A DNA stretch of 34,461 nucleotides, from assembly GCA_023266115.1 (NCBI GenBank), contig JAHFRU010000025.1, forward strand, positions 1-34,461, in the 5' to 3' direction. Every line of letters starts with the position of its first letter. Position 1 is the first letter of the stretch. A model generated the notes under the pieces. The model searched no databases and was not told the origin of the DNA. It was given only the letters and a program-made list of their open reading frames with translations. The DNA comes from Gammaproteobacteria bacterium. Its GTDB lineage: Bacteria > Pseudomonadota > Gammaproteobacteria > VBWC01. Below, in pieces: positions 17,107 through 25,800 of the stretch. A program made the translations under genes and the position numbers.

Positions 17107-17150
17107 GTGACGGGCTACCGGTCCGGAAAAGTCGTCCGGTAGCCCGTCAC
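17107..17150 (+). terminator. Strong 15-bp hairpin after the small secreted protein gene
   Basis: GTGACGGGCTACCGG pairs perfectly with CCGGTAGCCCGTCAC across a 14-base loop, 10 bp past the stop codon. There is no T tract after it, so it may stabilise the mRNA 3' end rather than terminate on its own. Confidence 0.55.
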
Positions 17151-17177
17151 ACGCAGGATCGAGGTTGCCTAACGTAG

Positions 17178-17208
17178 AGGCCGGAGCGATATCGCTCCGG
17201 CCTTTTTT
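17178..17208 (+). terminator. Rho-independent terminator
   Basis: AGGCCGGAGCGAT is followed by its exact reverse complement ATCGCTCCGGCCT and a run of six T (17203-17208). This is a textbook intrinsic terminator for the plus strand; the palindrome could also serve the convergent HYR gene, though without a matching T run in that direction. Confidence 0.85.
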
Positions 17209-17275
17209 GTTTGTGTCGAGGAAGTACTAATATCGGTGGCAACGTGCGCCCGCGCGGCCCGGTCGCCGCCGCTAT

Positions 17276-20200
17276 TTATTCACTTGCTGGCACGGCAGCT
17301 TCCGCGGCCGGTGCTTGGTCTTTTTCCATCGCAGTGACGGGCTTTGCCGCCGGCGCGACAACGGTGACCTGTTGCGTCGCCGTACCCTTTTTGCCGGAAC
17401 TATCTGTCGCAGTCCACGTGACCTTATGCACGCCGATCTTGAACGGGCCGGTCTTGTCGGGTTTGGCGTCGAGTTCACCGTCGATCACATCGACCGCAGT
17501 CGCGGCGCCCAACTCAACGTCGGTTTCGTCACCGTCGGACTCAACAGTAATATCGGCGGGCGGCGTCACCACCGGCGAGCCACGATCCTCCACCGTGACG
17601 AACTGCGTGAGGCTGCTCTCGTTGCCCGCGCGATCCTTCGCATGCCAGGAGATCACCGTGGTGTCGATCGGATAAACGGCGGGCGCATCGCTGGCCACGG
17701 CCACTTCGCCGTCGACCAGATCAACCGCCCTGGCCTCGCCGGGATCGACGGTGGTTTTTTGGCCGGTCGCTTCCGTCACAACATCCTCCGGTACAACGAT
17801 CTCCGGCGGCGTGGTATCGGTGACGGTCACCCGCTGGATGGCCGTCGCCGTGTTGCCCGTGCTGTCCGTTACACGCCAGGTGACAGTGTAGCTACCCGGC
17901 GCGAAGGGTCCGGCCTGGTCAGGCGCCGGGGACAACGCGCCGTCGATGTTGTCCGTCGCGGTCGCCTTGCCAAGGTTTATCGCCGTCAACGGTCCGGTCG
18001 CTTCCACCGTCAAGTCCTTCGGCGCCGAAATCGTCGGCGCAGTCCTGTCGGTGATAGTCACCGCCTGCGTCGCGGTGCTGGCATTCCCCGCGGCATCCGC
18101 GACACGCCACGTAACGGTATGCGCGCCGGGCGCGAACGCCCCGATGTGGTCCGGCGTCGCTTTCAATGCGCCGTCGACGCTGTCCGTTGCCGTCGCATCG
18201 CCCAGCGCGACCTCGGTCTTCGCACCGGTCGCTTCAAGCGTGACATCCGCGGGCGGCATGAGTACCGGCGCGGTGGTATCAACCACTGTCACCGTCTGCG
18301 TTGCCTTGCCGGTATTGGTCGCCGCGTCGGTGGCGCTCCAGGTAATCTTGTGTACGCCGACGGCAAAGGGACCGGCCTGGTCAGGTTTCGCCGCCAGATT
18401 GCCATCGACCAGATCGACCGCTGTCGCCACACCAAGGTCGACCGACGTCGCACGACCAGCGGCTTCCAGCGCCACATCCGGGGGTGGCATCACCACGGGC
18501 ACCGTTTTATCGCTGACGAACACGCGTTGCGTCGCGGTGTTCAGATTGCCGGCCCGGTCGCTGACGCTCCACGTAATGGTATGCACGCCCGGCGCAAACG
18601 GTCCGGTTTGATCCGGTGCCGGCGCCAGCGCGCCGTCGACCTTGTCAGTCGCCGTCGCGCTGCCGAGATCGACCGCGGTTACCGCACCGGTGGCTTCCAC
18701 CCGCACATCCGCCGGCACGGTAATTAACGGCGAGGTCGTATCGACCACCGTAATCTTGCGCGCCACGCTGCTGTTGTTGCCGGCCTTGTCGGTCACGGTC
18801 CACGTCACCGCGGTCGTTCCGACTGGATAGGCGTCCGGCGCGTCGCTGGTCGGCCGCATCGCCCCGTCAACCATATCCTCCGCTGATACCTTCAGCGTCG
18901 CCGGTGTCGCCGGGCCAGTCGCCTCGATGGTGATATCCGCTTCCGCGACGATGCGCGGCGGCGTTTTGTCCGTCACCGTCACCGGCTGCTCCGCGCTGCC
19001 GGTATTACCGGCCTTGTCGGTCGCGCGCCAGGTGACGGTATGAACACCCGGCACAAACGGGCCGGTCTTGTCCGGTTTCGCCGCGAGGTTGCCGTCAACG
19101 AGATCACTCGCAACCGCTTCGCCGAGCTCTACGCCGGTAACAGCACCGGTCGCTTCGATCGTGATATCGCGCGGTGGGTTAACCATCGGCGGCGTCGTGT
19201 CCGTGATCGTGACTCGCTGTTTTACGCTGACGACGTTACCAGTAAAATCAGTCGCCTTCCACGTCACCTGTGTCGTGCCAACCGGAAATGTACCAGGCGC
19301 ATCGTTGGTGACAGCTGGTTTGCTATCGACAATGTCCGTGGCAGTGGCGTTACCCAGCACCACCGGCGTGGCGAGGTTGGTCGCTTCCGTGATGATGTCC
19401 CCCGGCACGGTAATCACGGGCGCGATCGTATCCCGGACAGTTATTTTCTGCGTCGCGCTACCGGTATTGCCCGCCTGGTCCTGGACGCTCCACGTAATGG
19501 TATGCTCGCCAACGGCAAACGGCCCGGTGACATCCGGTGCCGGGGACACGGCGCCGTCGACCAGATCAACAGCGGTTGCGATGCCGGGGTCGACCGGCGT
19601 CTTGAGATCGGTGCCCTCGATCACTACCGCCGGTGGCGGCGCGACGCGCGGAGCAGTGGTATCCGTTACCGTCACCTTCTGCGTCACTGTCACCGTATTA
19701 CCGGCCGTATCCGTGATGCTCCACGTCACGGTATGGGCGCCGACCGTAAACGGGCCGGTGGTATCGGCCGTCGGCGTGAGTTTGCCGTCGACGCTGTCGG
19801 TGGCGGTCGCGACACCCAGCTTGACGTCGGTCAGGGCGCCGCTGGCTTCGACGGCGATGTCCGCGGGGGCGGTGATCGCCGGCGCGGTGGTGTCGGTGAT
19901 GGTGAGGGTCTGGGTCGCGCTGCCGGTGTTGCCGGCCTTGTCTTTAATGCTCCACGTGAGGGTGTGGACGCCGACGCTAAACGGGCCGGTCTGATCGGCC
20001 TTCGCGGTCAGCGCGCCGTCGACGATGTCCACTGCCGCGGCCACGCCCGGGGCGATCGGGGTCTTCGCTCCCGTGGCTTCGACGGTGATGTCGGCCGGGG
20101 GCGTCACGTCCGGCGCGGTGGTGTCGCTGACGGTGATGGTTTGCGTCGCCTTGCCAAGGTTGCCGGCGGCGTCAGGCACGCTCCAGGTGATGGTATGGGT

Positions 20201-21775
20201 GCCCACGCTAAACGGGCCGGTCTGGTCGGGCTGCGGCGGCCGGTCGCCATCGACGATGTCGGTGGCGGTGGCGGCGCCGAGGTCGATCGCGGTGGCGGCG
20301 CCGGTCGCTTCCAGCGTGATGGCGGCCGGCGGTGTGACGACCGGCGCGGTCTTGTCGGTGATGGTGAGGGTCTGGGTCGCGCTGCCGGTGTTGCCGGCCG
20401 CATCGGTGACGCTCCAGGTGATGGTATGGGTGCCCACGCTAAACGGGCCGGTGGTGTCGGGCTGCGGCAGCAGGTCGCCGTCGACGATGTCGGTGGCCGC
20501 GGCGGTACCGGCTTCGACTGGGGTTTCCGGGCCGCTGGCTTCGAGGGTGATGGCGGCGGGCGCGCTGACTTTGGGCGCGGTGGTGTCGCTGATGAGGAGG
20601 CGTTGGACGGCGCTGCCGGTGTTGCCGGCCGTATCCGTGATGCTCCACGTCACGGTATGGGCGCCGACCGTAAACGGGCCGGTGGTATCGGCCGTCGGCG
20701 TGAGTTTGCCGTCGACGCTGTCGGTGGCGGTCGCGACACCCAGCTTGACGTCGGTCAGGGCGCCGCTGGCTTCGACGGCGATGTCCGCGGGGGCGGTGAT
20801 CGCCGGCGCGGTGGTGTCGGTGATGGTGAGGGTCTGGGTCGCGCTGCCGGTGTTGCCGGCCTTGTCTTTAATGCTCCACGTGAGGGTGTGGACGCCGACG
20901 CTAAACGGGCCGGTCTGATCGGCCTTCGCGGTCAGCGCGCCGTCGACGATGTCCACTGCCGCGGCCACGCCCGGGGCGATCGGGGTCTTCGCTCCCGTGG
21001 CTTCGACGGTGATGTCGGCCGGGGGCGTCACGTCCGGCGCGGTGGTGTCGCTGACGGTGATGGTTTGCGTCGCCTTGCCAAGGTTGCCGGCGGCGTCAGG
21101 CACGCTCCAGGTGATGGTATGGGTGCCCACGCTAAACGGGCCGGTCTGGTCGGGCTGCGGCGGCCGGTCGCCATCGACGATGTCGGTGGCGGTGGCGGCG
21201 CCGAGGTCGATCGCGGTGGCGGCGCCGGTCGCTTCCAGCGTGATGGCGGCCGGCGGTGTGACGACCGGCGCGGTCTTGTCGGTGATGGTGAGGGTCTGGG
21301 TCGCGCTGCCGGTGTTGCCGGCCGCATCGGTGACGCGCCAGGTGATGGTATGGGTGCCCACGCTAAACGGGCCGGTGGTGTCGGGCTGCGGCAGCAGGTC
21401 GCCGTCGACGATGTCCTCGGCGACTGCTGCACCCAGTTCGACCGATGTCGTCGGGCCGGTGGCCTCGATGGAAACATCGGCCGGTGCAATCACTTTCGGC
21501 ACCGTCGTATCCGCCACGATGACGGTATGCGTGCCGGACGTCGTATTGCCGTGCTCATCGGTGGCAGTCCATTTGATAATGGTCTTGCCGACCGGAAACG
21601 AGCCGGAAATTTCACCCGGCCTTACCGGTGTAGAGGCACCGGTTGCTTCAACGGAAACATCCGCCGGCGCCGTAACCTCAGGCGGAGGCGCACCGGCGAT
21701 ACGGGCCGGCTTGTCGGCCGCCAACACCGCGCTCGCGCTCGTCACCAGAACCAAAATTACTAGCAGCCGCTGCAT
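17276..21775 (-). CDS. Giant secreted protein of 19 HYR (hyalin) repeats
   Basis: A 1499-residue protein. Residues 1-19 (MQRLLVILVLVTSASAVLA) are a signal peptide. The rest is 19 tandem HYR units of about 77 residues, each running APADVTLEATG..., ATATDxVDG, TGPFxVGxHTITWxVTDAAGN, and an Ig-like ending ATQTVTVTDTTAP; the first unit is shorter. The chain ends in an Ala/Glu-rich tail with no LPxTG, PEP-CTERM or membrane anchor. HYR domains are Ig-like adhesive folds, so a cell-surface or matrix role is likely but unproven. Units 2-5 and 6-9 are near copies of each other at DNA level. It faces the small secreted protein gene. Confidence 0.85.
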   Translation of the reverse strand: MQRLLVILVLVTSASAVLAADKPARIAGAPPPEVTAPADVSVEATGASTPVRPGEISGSFPVGKTIIKWTATDEHGNTTSGTHTVIVADTTVPKVIAPADVSIEATGPTTSVELGAAVAEDIVDGDLLPQPDTTGPFSVGTHTITWRVTDAAGNTGSATQTLTITDKTAPVVTPPAAITLEATGAATAIDLGAATATDIVDGDRPPQPDQTGPFSVGTHTITWSVPDAAGNLGKATQTITVSDTTAPDVTPPADITVEATGAKTPIAPGVAAAVDIVDGALTAKADQTGPFSVGVHTLTWSIKDKAGNTGSATQTLTITDTTAPAITAPADIAVEASGALTDVKLGVATATDSVDGKLTPTADTTGPFTVGAHTVTWSITDTAGNTGSAVQRLLISDTTAPKVSAPAAITLEASGPETPVEAGTAAATDIVDGDLLPQPDTTGPFSVGTHTITWSVTDAAGNTGSATQTLTITDKTAPVVTPPAAITLEATGAATAIDLGAATATDIVDGDRPPQPDQTGPFSVGTHTITWSVPDAAGNLGKATQTITVSDTTAPDVTPPADITVEATGAKTPIAPGVAAAVDIVDGALTAKADQTGPFSVGVHTLTWSIKDKAGNTGSATQTLTITDTTAPAITAPADIAVEASGALTDVKLGVATATDSVDGKLTPTADTTGPFTVGAHTVTWSITDTAGNTVTVTQKVTVTDTTAPRVAPPPAVVIEGTDLKTPVDPGIATAVDLVDGAVSPAPDVTGPFAVGEHTITWSVQDQAGNTGSATQKITVRDTIAPVITVPGDIITEATNLATPVVLGNATATDIVDSKPAVTNDAPGTFPVGTTQVTWKATDFTGNVVSVKQRVTITDTTPPMVNPPRDITIEATGAVTGVELGEAVASDLVDGNLAAKPDKTGPFVPGVHTVTWRATDKAGNTGSAEQPVTVTDKTPPRIVAEADITIEATGPATPATLKVSAEDMVDGAMRPTSDAPDAYPVGTTAVTWTVTDKAGNNSSVARKITVVDTTSPLITVPADVRVEATGAVTAVDLGSATATDKVDGALAPAPDQTGPFAPGVHTITWSVSDRAGNLNTATQRVFVSDKTVPVVMPPPDVALEAAGRATSVDLGVATAVDLVDGNLAAKPDQAGPFAVGVHKITWSATDAATNTGKATQTVTVVDTTAPVLMPPADVTLEATGAKTEVALGDATATDSVDGALKATPDHIGAFAPGAHTVTWRVADAAGNASTATQAVTITDRTAPTISAPKDLTVEATGPLTAINLGKATATDNIDGALSPAPDQAGPFAPGSYTVTWRVTDSTGNTATAIQRVTVTDTTPPEIVVPEDVVTEATGQKTTVDPGEARAVDLVDGEVAVASDAPAVYPIDTTVISWHAKDRAGNESSLTQFVTVEDRGSPVVTPPADITVESDGDETDVELGAATAVDVIDGELDAKPDKTGPFKIGVHKVTWTATDSSGKKGTATQQVTVVAPAAKPVTAMEKDQAPAAEAAVPASE
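19701..20491 (-). repeat. 791-bp direct duplication inside the HYR gene, copy proximal to the 3' end
   Basis: This block recurs at 20625-21415 with an offset of exactly 924 bp, that is 308 codons or four HYR units. By eye the copies differ at one base only: CTC at about 20411 versus CGC at about 21335, changing Ser to Arg in WSVTDAAGN. Other HYR units of the gene are much more diverged. Confidence 0.85.
20625..21415 (-). repeat. 791-bp direct duplication inside the HYR gene, copy proximal to the 5' end
   Basis: Partner of the block at 19701-20491. Near identity over 791 bp in a region where other repeats differ freely points to recent unequal recombination or slippage, in frame, by a four-unit step. 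Confidence 0.85.
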
Positions 21776-21974
21776 GATGAATTCTTTCTCGGGTAACTAC
21801 CTTCCAGCACGTCATGATATATCGACAGCAGCCCCCAACGGATTAGGCAGGCGGTATGCCTGCTTGCTTGGATAAACAAAGTATACCGTAGCCTCCCGGT
21901 ATTTTAATGGTCGCGCCGGATATCTGTTGGCACATCGCTTTCGGTACACGGAATCAGGTGCCTGGGCTTCCGGT

Positions 21975-22245
21975 CCCCGCGACGCTACCACGACCGCCCA
22001 AAATAGGGGCTGCCGATCGACCCACTCCCGCGCCGGCTTTGCGGCTGCAGGTCACGCGCGTCACACAGCCATAGCCCGAACGCCGCCCTGTCATCCCGCA
22101 CCAGACGTACTGCGACGTCGACCATATCCTGGCCCCGCGCGACATGACCCAGCGCGCCGCGTGCAAAAAAGCGTTTGTAACGCGCTTCGGATAATCTGGC
22201 TAGTTTCGCCTGCGATTCGCGCGCTGTTCGGCGTCGTTCCGCGAT
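21975..22245 (-). pseudogene. DUF2288 protein, frameshifted
   Basis: Reading leftwards, three frames together give a DUF2288 protein. The first piece is NDAEQRA near 22240. The second, in another frame, is QAKLARLSEARYKRFFARG, then GHVARGQDMVDVAVRL and DDRAAFGLWLCDARD, the core of the family. A shift near 22040 then leads to REWVDRQPLFWAVVVA, matching the family's conserved end, after which the normal C-terminus is lost. No usable start codon is in frame with the core. DUF2288 proteins are small proteobacterial proteins of unknown role. The locus sits between the HYR gene and the cold-shock gene. Confidence 0.75.
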
Positions 22246-22286
22246 TAGTGTTATTCAACAGTCGTGACTTTTCCGCCCCAAAATGC

Positions 22287-22316
22287 AAAAACCCCGCAAT
22301 CGCTTGCGGGGTTTTT
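22287..22316 (-). terminator. Intrinsic terminator of the cold-shock gene
   Basis: CCCCGCAA pairs with TTGCGGGG across a 4-base loop, with A5 on one side and T6 on the other, so it can act in both directions. It lies 22 bp past the cold-shock stop codon. Confidence 0.85.
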
Positions 22317-22338
22317 TGGTCGGAAAGGTTAACGAGTG

Positions 22339-22545
22339 TTAGCTTGCGAGAGTAACGTTCGTCGCCTGCAAACCTTTGGGTCCCTTCTCAACTTCGAAGT
22401 TAACGGATTGACCTTCCTGCAATGACTTGAAGCCGCCGCTCTGAATTGCCGAATAATGTACGAATACGTCGTCGCGACCATCCGCAGGCGATATAAAACC
22501 GTAACCCTTCGACTCGTTAAACCACTTCACAGTACCTGTTGCCAT
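22339..22545 (-). CDS. Cold-shock protein (CspA family)
   Basis: A 68-residue single cold-shock domain with both RNA-binding motifs: RNP1 KGYGFISP and RNP2 VFVHYSAIQ, and the start [13 protein letters not shown]. It binds single-stranded nucleic acids and acts as an RNA chaperone in the cytoplasm. AGAGG lies 9 bases before the ATG. About 240 bp of AT-rich sequence lies upstream, consistent with the long structured leader usual for csp mRNAs; TTGAAA and TGTATT spaced by 17 bp near 22700-22730 on the minus strand are a possible promoter. Confidence 0.95.
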   Translation of the reverse strand: MATGTVKWFNESKGYGFISPADGRDDVFVHYSAIQSGGFKSLQEGQSVNFEVEKGPKGLQATNVTLAS

Positions 22546-22786
22546 GTAAATTACCTCTGTAATAACTGATCTTTATTTAAGTGTTCAATTGCAAATCATA
22601 CGAGGCAAATTGCAGGAGATTACCGAGAGGGACACTTCTGAATTGTCTTGAATAATATGCAACCGTTCCGAGTATAACTGAATTGCCAAGGACAATACAT
22701 CATATTTCTTTCGACTTTTCAAGCGTCTTGCCCATAGCTGCCGGTTCACGCCCTTAACGGGCCTAGCGGTGTTTGAAGGCGCCCGT

Positions 22787-23935
22787 TCACCACAAACGCC
22801 TCTCCAGCTCCACCTTTAGCTGACGCTGCATCTGCTCCGGTCCGGCGAGTATCACACCAAGTTTGCCGGCGAGGATCACCCCCCAATTGACAATGACGAC
22901 GCCGGCACCGATGAAGTCGCTGTACTCAATGCCAGTGAGATCAATTTCGCCGAGACAGCGCCTGCGGCTGTCGACCTGGATCGCACACCATTCGTCCAGT
23001 CCGAGCTGTTGCGCAATCAATACCGCGTAGGCGCTATCGCTGTACCACGGCCGGCAACCGATCGGCAGGTAACGAGGGCGATCGCCGGCCATCACCACCG
23101 CAACCTCAAAATCGAACGCACCGCGTAAACCGACGGCGGCCAGCCATGTCGCTATCGGCTGCACAACATGCCACGGCGCGTGCTCAGAGGGAAAGCGCGT
23201 GGCCTGATGAACGTGGTCGGCGCGTCGTTTCTCGGTCACCGCAACACGCGTGGCGATATCATCCACTGCTGTGTAATGCAGCGTCAGAAAACAATCCGAC
23301 GTGAGTTCCTCCTGAACTTGCAATGGAACAGGCGGCTCAAAATGCGTCAGCGCGTCATTCAGTGCCGCGCTGGAAGCGCATCGATAAATACCACCGCCAT
23401 AGGTCGGAGCACTGGCCTTGAGATAACATGGATACGGGAACGTAGTGACATCCTTGATATCGCGACGACGATCAAAGCGCCAGGTGCGCGGAACGTCGAC
23501 CTTGAGCTCGCCGGCAAGTTGAATGAAGTTGTTCTTTGAGCCCATATAACGCACCGCCTCGCACCACTTGCGATCGTCGTGATGGCGCTGCGCCTGCTCA
23601 TCGAAAAACTGCACTGATATCTCCTGACCCGCCAGCTGTATGATCCATGAGAAATTCGTATCCCATATCACATCGCGCGAATGCGTCAAGCCGATGCGAT
23701 CATAATGGCGGACGATCGCGGCCCATTCACCACGCAATTCGGGCGCCAGCTGTATCGTATCCTCAGGATTCGATAACCCCAACGCGCGCGCCGAGTACAA
23801 TCGCATTAGCGGATCGGTACTGCGCGCAAAGCGACTGATATCGTGATTCAGAATCCGGCGCTTGCCGCCCGAGCCCGGTACTCGCGCATCCGCGTTCATC
23901 GGTCTGACCGCTGCCCCTGCGTTGCCAATCGCCAT
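22787..23935 (-). CDS. ATP-grasp-fold protein with altered metal-binding motif
   Basis: A 382-residue protein. Residues about 130-320 read as an ATP-grasp domain: the nucleotide lysine in PYPCYLKASAPTYGGG (K173), a hinge VQEEL near 207-211, and FDFEVAVV near 275. In related ligases the metal site reads like PIECNPRFNG; here residues 291-300 are PIGCRPWYSD, so the Glu and Asn that bind magnesium appear replaced by Gly and Arg. The tail VIVNWGVILAGKLGVILAGP looks like that of one ATP-grasp subfamily. Substrate unknown; it may be inactive or bind metal differently. It is 1.1 kb from, and divergent to, the amidoligase cluster. The start at 23935 is a best guess. Confidence 0.6.
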   Translation of the reverse strand: MAIGNAGAAVRPMNADARVPGSGGKRRILNHDISRFARSTDPLMRLYSARALGLSNPEDTIQLAPELRGEWAAIVRHYDRIGLTHSRDVIWDTNFSWIIQLAGQEISVQFFDEQAQRHHDDRKWCEAVRYMGSKNNFIQLAGELKVDVPRTWRFDRRRDIKDVTTFPYPCYLKASAPTYGGGIYRCASSAALNDALTHFEPPVPLQVQEELTSDCFLTLHYTAVDDIATRVAVTEKRRADHVHQATRFPSEHAPWHVVQPIATWLAAVGLRGAFDFEVAVVMAGDRPRYLPIGCRPWYSDSAYAVLIAQQLGLDEWCAIQVDSRRRCLGEIDLTGIEYSDFIGAGVVIVNWGVILAGKLGVILAGPEQMQRQLKVELERRLW

Positions 23936-24229
23936 TCCATGTTCCCGTTATTAATATTATTTTTGGACAAGCGCCTCCCCTGGCAGCGGCTCAAACAGAA
24001 AAAGCCACACCGCGATCGGATTAACTCCCCGGATACTGCTGGAAAACGCACAACGGTATATCGTACAGATACGGCTTGTATCGGGCGACCGCCTGGAACC
24101 TTGAACTGACTAAAACAGCGAGTGTTGTCCATATCTGACCTCTTCGGCGCGAATCTGCAGACAATCAAGGTCTGGCCAATCGTCGTCAAACCGACACGCT
24201 GCATGCGCAGCCGGGCGAATTCGCCGGAC

Positions 24230-24551
24230 TCACACATGCGCTTGCTGAACCGGGTTATAGGCTTCTCCCGCAGGCATGGCGCGCTGCGACATCCACTCAT
24301 CGAGCAACGGGACCAGCGCTGGGATCGCACGGCCGGGCACACCGCAAACACAATCCCATGGAGTTCACCGTCGTTCACGAACGGGATCACCGGCGCCACC
24401 GGCACGCCCACGGGTATGTCGCCATCGGTCAGATCGGGCGATCGAACGGCACATCCGGTGAGTCGTCCATCACCATCGTACGCGAAACGGGATGCTCTTC
24501 GGAACCACGGCACTCACGCCAACCATCATCAAACGCATCGCGATTTTGCAT
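24230..24551 (-). pseudogene. Possible frameshifted gene of unknown family
   Basis: Three successive frames read like protein. From an ATG at 24551: MQNRDAFDDGWRECRGSEEH to MDDSPDVPFDRPI, with a stop at 24429. In the next frame: DGDIPVGVPVAPVIPFVNDG, ELHGIVFAVCP. In a third: RAIPALVPLLDEWMSQRAMP, GEAYNPVQQAHV, with a stop at 24230. Joined they would make a product of about 105 residues. I do not recognise the family. An inverted repeat AGTGTG-AG-CACACT lies just upstream (24558-24571). Real decay and an assembly indel are both possible. Confidence 0.35.
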
Positions 24552-24773
24552 GTATTAAAGTGTGCTCACACTGCAAATAGCACCGCCGGGTTTCCCAATC
24601 CTGTCCCCCTGAGCGTATTGCGGGCAATCGGCGCCGCCGATAATTAAAAATTAAAGCGCGGTTTCCGCGTGTTATGAAATGCGCAACCGGCAGTAACAGA
24701 CCGCTAATCATTTTATGCGCTGCGGTCTCACCGGATTCACTCCTGCCGAACGACGAAAACCTGGTCTGGCTGG

Positions 24774-24941
24774 TTAACACATCGACACCACCGAATCCGC
24801 GCCCACGCGAAACCGCATCAGCCGCTCGCCGGCGACAAAGAAACGCGCCAGCACCTGGATCACGAGCCGCATGAGCACCGCCCAGATACCCGCATAACCG
24901 CTGGCGATAACCTGATCAAGCACAACCGAACGGCTTTCCAA
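24774..24941 (-). CDS. Possible 55-residue membrane peptide or gene remnant
   Basis: A minus-strand frame from TTG at 24941 ends at TAA 24774 and contains SGYAGIWAVLMRLVIQVLAR, FFVAGERLMRFRVGADSV: amphipathic to hydrophobic in character and with natural codon use. There is no clear ribosome site. It may be the end of a lost gene. The rest of 23936-25077 holds nothing else I can support. Confidence 0.25.
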   Translation of the reverse strand: MESRSVVLDQVIASGYAGIWAVLMRLVIQVLARFFVAGERLMRFRVGADSVVSMC

Positions 24942-25077
24942 TCGATTAATGTGTCATGTGGTAACCAGGGTCTTCAACGATTTATCGGACCCGCCCCGGC
25001 CTCACCGGCCCAACGCCGCTGGCCATCGAGCACTGTATATTTGGAAAACCCCGGCCGCTCACGTAATATCGCGCGCT

Positions 25078-25791
25078 GTGGACCGCACGTTACAACTCGA
25101 GATTCTCCCCCAACCGAACGACAGCACCTGCGGACCCACCTGTCTGCACGCGGTGTATCGCTACTATGGCGAGACTCTGTCGCTGGATCAGATTATCGCC
25201 GAAACGCGCGAGCTCGAAACCGGCGGCACGCTCGCAGTATTTCTCGCCTCACATGCACTGCGGCGCGGTTATAACGCGACCATCTATACCTATAACCTGG
25301 GTGTATTCGATCCGACCTGGTTTACCAGGCCCGATATCAATCTTGCCGAGCGCCTCAAGAAGCAGGCGAAACACAAGAACGACACGAAACTGGAACATGC
25401 GACACAGGGTTATCTGGAGTTTCTCCGGCTTGGCGGCAAAATCGAGTTCGTTGACCTTGGCCCGGAGCTGATCCGTCGTTACTTGAAAAAAGGGATCCCG
25501 ATCCTGACCGGGTTGAGTTCCACCTATCTCTACCAGGCGGCGAGAGAATCCGGCACAAATGTTACGCAGGATGACGACGTGCGTGGCGAACCAGCCGGTC
25601 ATTTCGTGGTACTGTGCGGTTACAAGAAGGAACCACGTACTGTGATGGTGGCGGACCCGTATCTGAAGAATCCGCTGGCGCCCGGTCAATATTATGAGAC
25701 CGGAATTCATCGCCTCATCGGCGCGATACTGCTCGGCGTGTTGACGCATGACGCGAACCTGCTGATCATCCAACCTAAAAAGAATGTATAA
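25078..25791 (+). CDS. C39-like (papain-fold) cysteine peptidase of an amidoligase cluster
   Basis: A 237-residue protein if it starts at the GTG at 25078. The catalytic set of a C39/papain-like fold is visible: Q12 and C18 in LPQPNDSTCGPTCLHAVY, H175 in AGHFVVLCGY and D193 in VMVADPY. There is no signal peptide, ABC transporter or membrane domain, so it is a free-standing cytoplasmic enzyme and not a bacteriocin exporter. It starts the gene set with RimK-like, GCS2-like and N-formylglutamate hydrolase genes, so it probably cuts or forms the amide link handled by those enzymes (inference). The start is uncertain: the frame extends to 24949 and no ribosome site is clear. Confidence 0.75.
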   Translation: MDRTLQLEILPQPNDSTCGPTCLHAVYRYYGETLSLDQIIAETRELETGGTLAVFLASHALRRGYNATIYTYNLGVFDPTWFTRPDINLAERLKKQAKHKNDTKLEHATQGYLEFLRLGGKIEFVDLGPELIRRYLKKGIPILTGLSSTYLYQAARESGTNVTQDDDVRGEPAGHFVVLCGYKKEPRTVMVADPYLKNPLAPGQYYETGIHRLIGAILLGVLTHDANLLIIQPKKNV

Positions 25792-25800
25792 TCTTCACAC

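Noticed and set aside
19040-21763. 907-codon open frame antisense to the HYR gene, with its own internal repeats
   Set aside because: It is a mirror of the GC-rich HYR repeats; its repeats follow from the sense repeats, it has no ribosome site, and the sense strand has a signal peptide and a recognised domain.
17276-21775. Regular spaced repeats that might suggest a CRISPR-like array
   Set aside because: The period is about 231 bp, in frame with 77-residue protein repeats, and there are no unique spacers.
23896-24513. 205-codon minus-strand frame upstream of the ATP-grasp gene
   Set aside because: Only a piece of it (about 24320-24430) looks protein-like, and it seems to be the middle part of a frameshifted gene; the rest has no pattern.
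24558-24571. Inverted repeat AGTGTG-AG-CACACT as an operator
   Set aside because: Six-base arms next to a doubtful gene can arise by chance; no regulator is encoded nearby.
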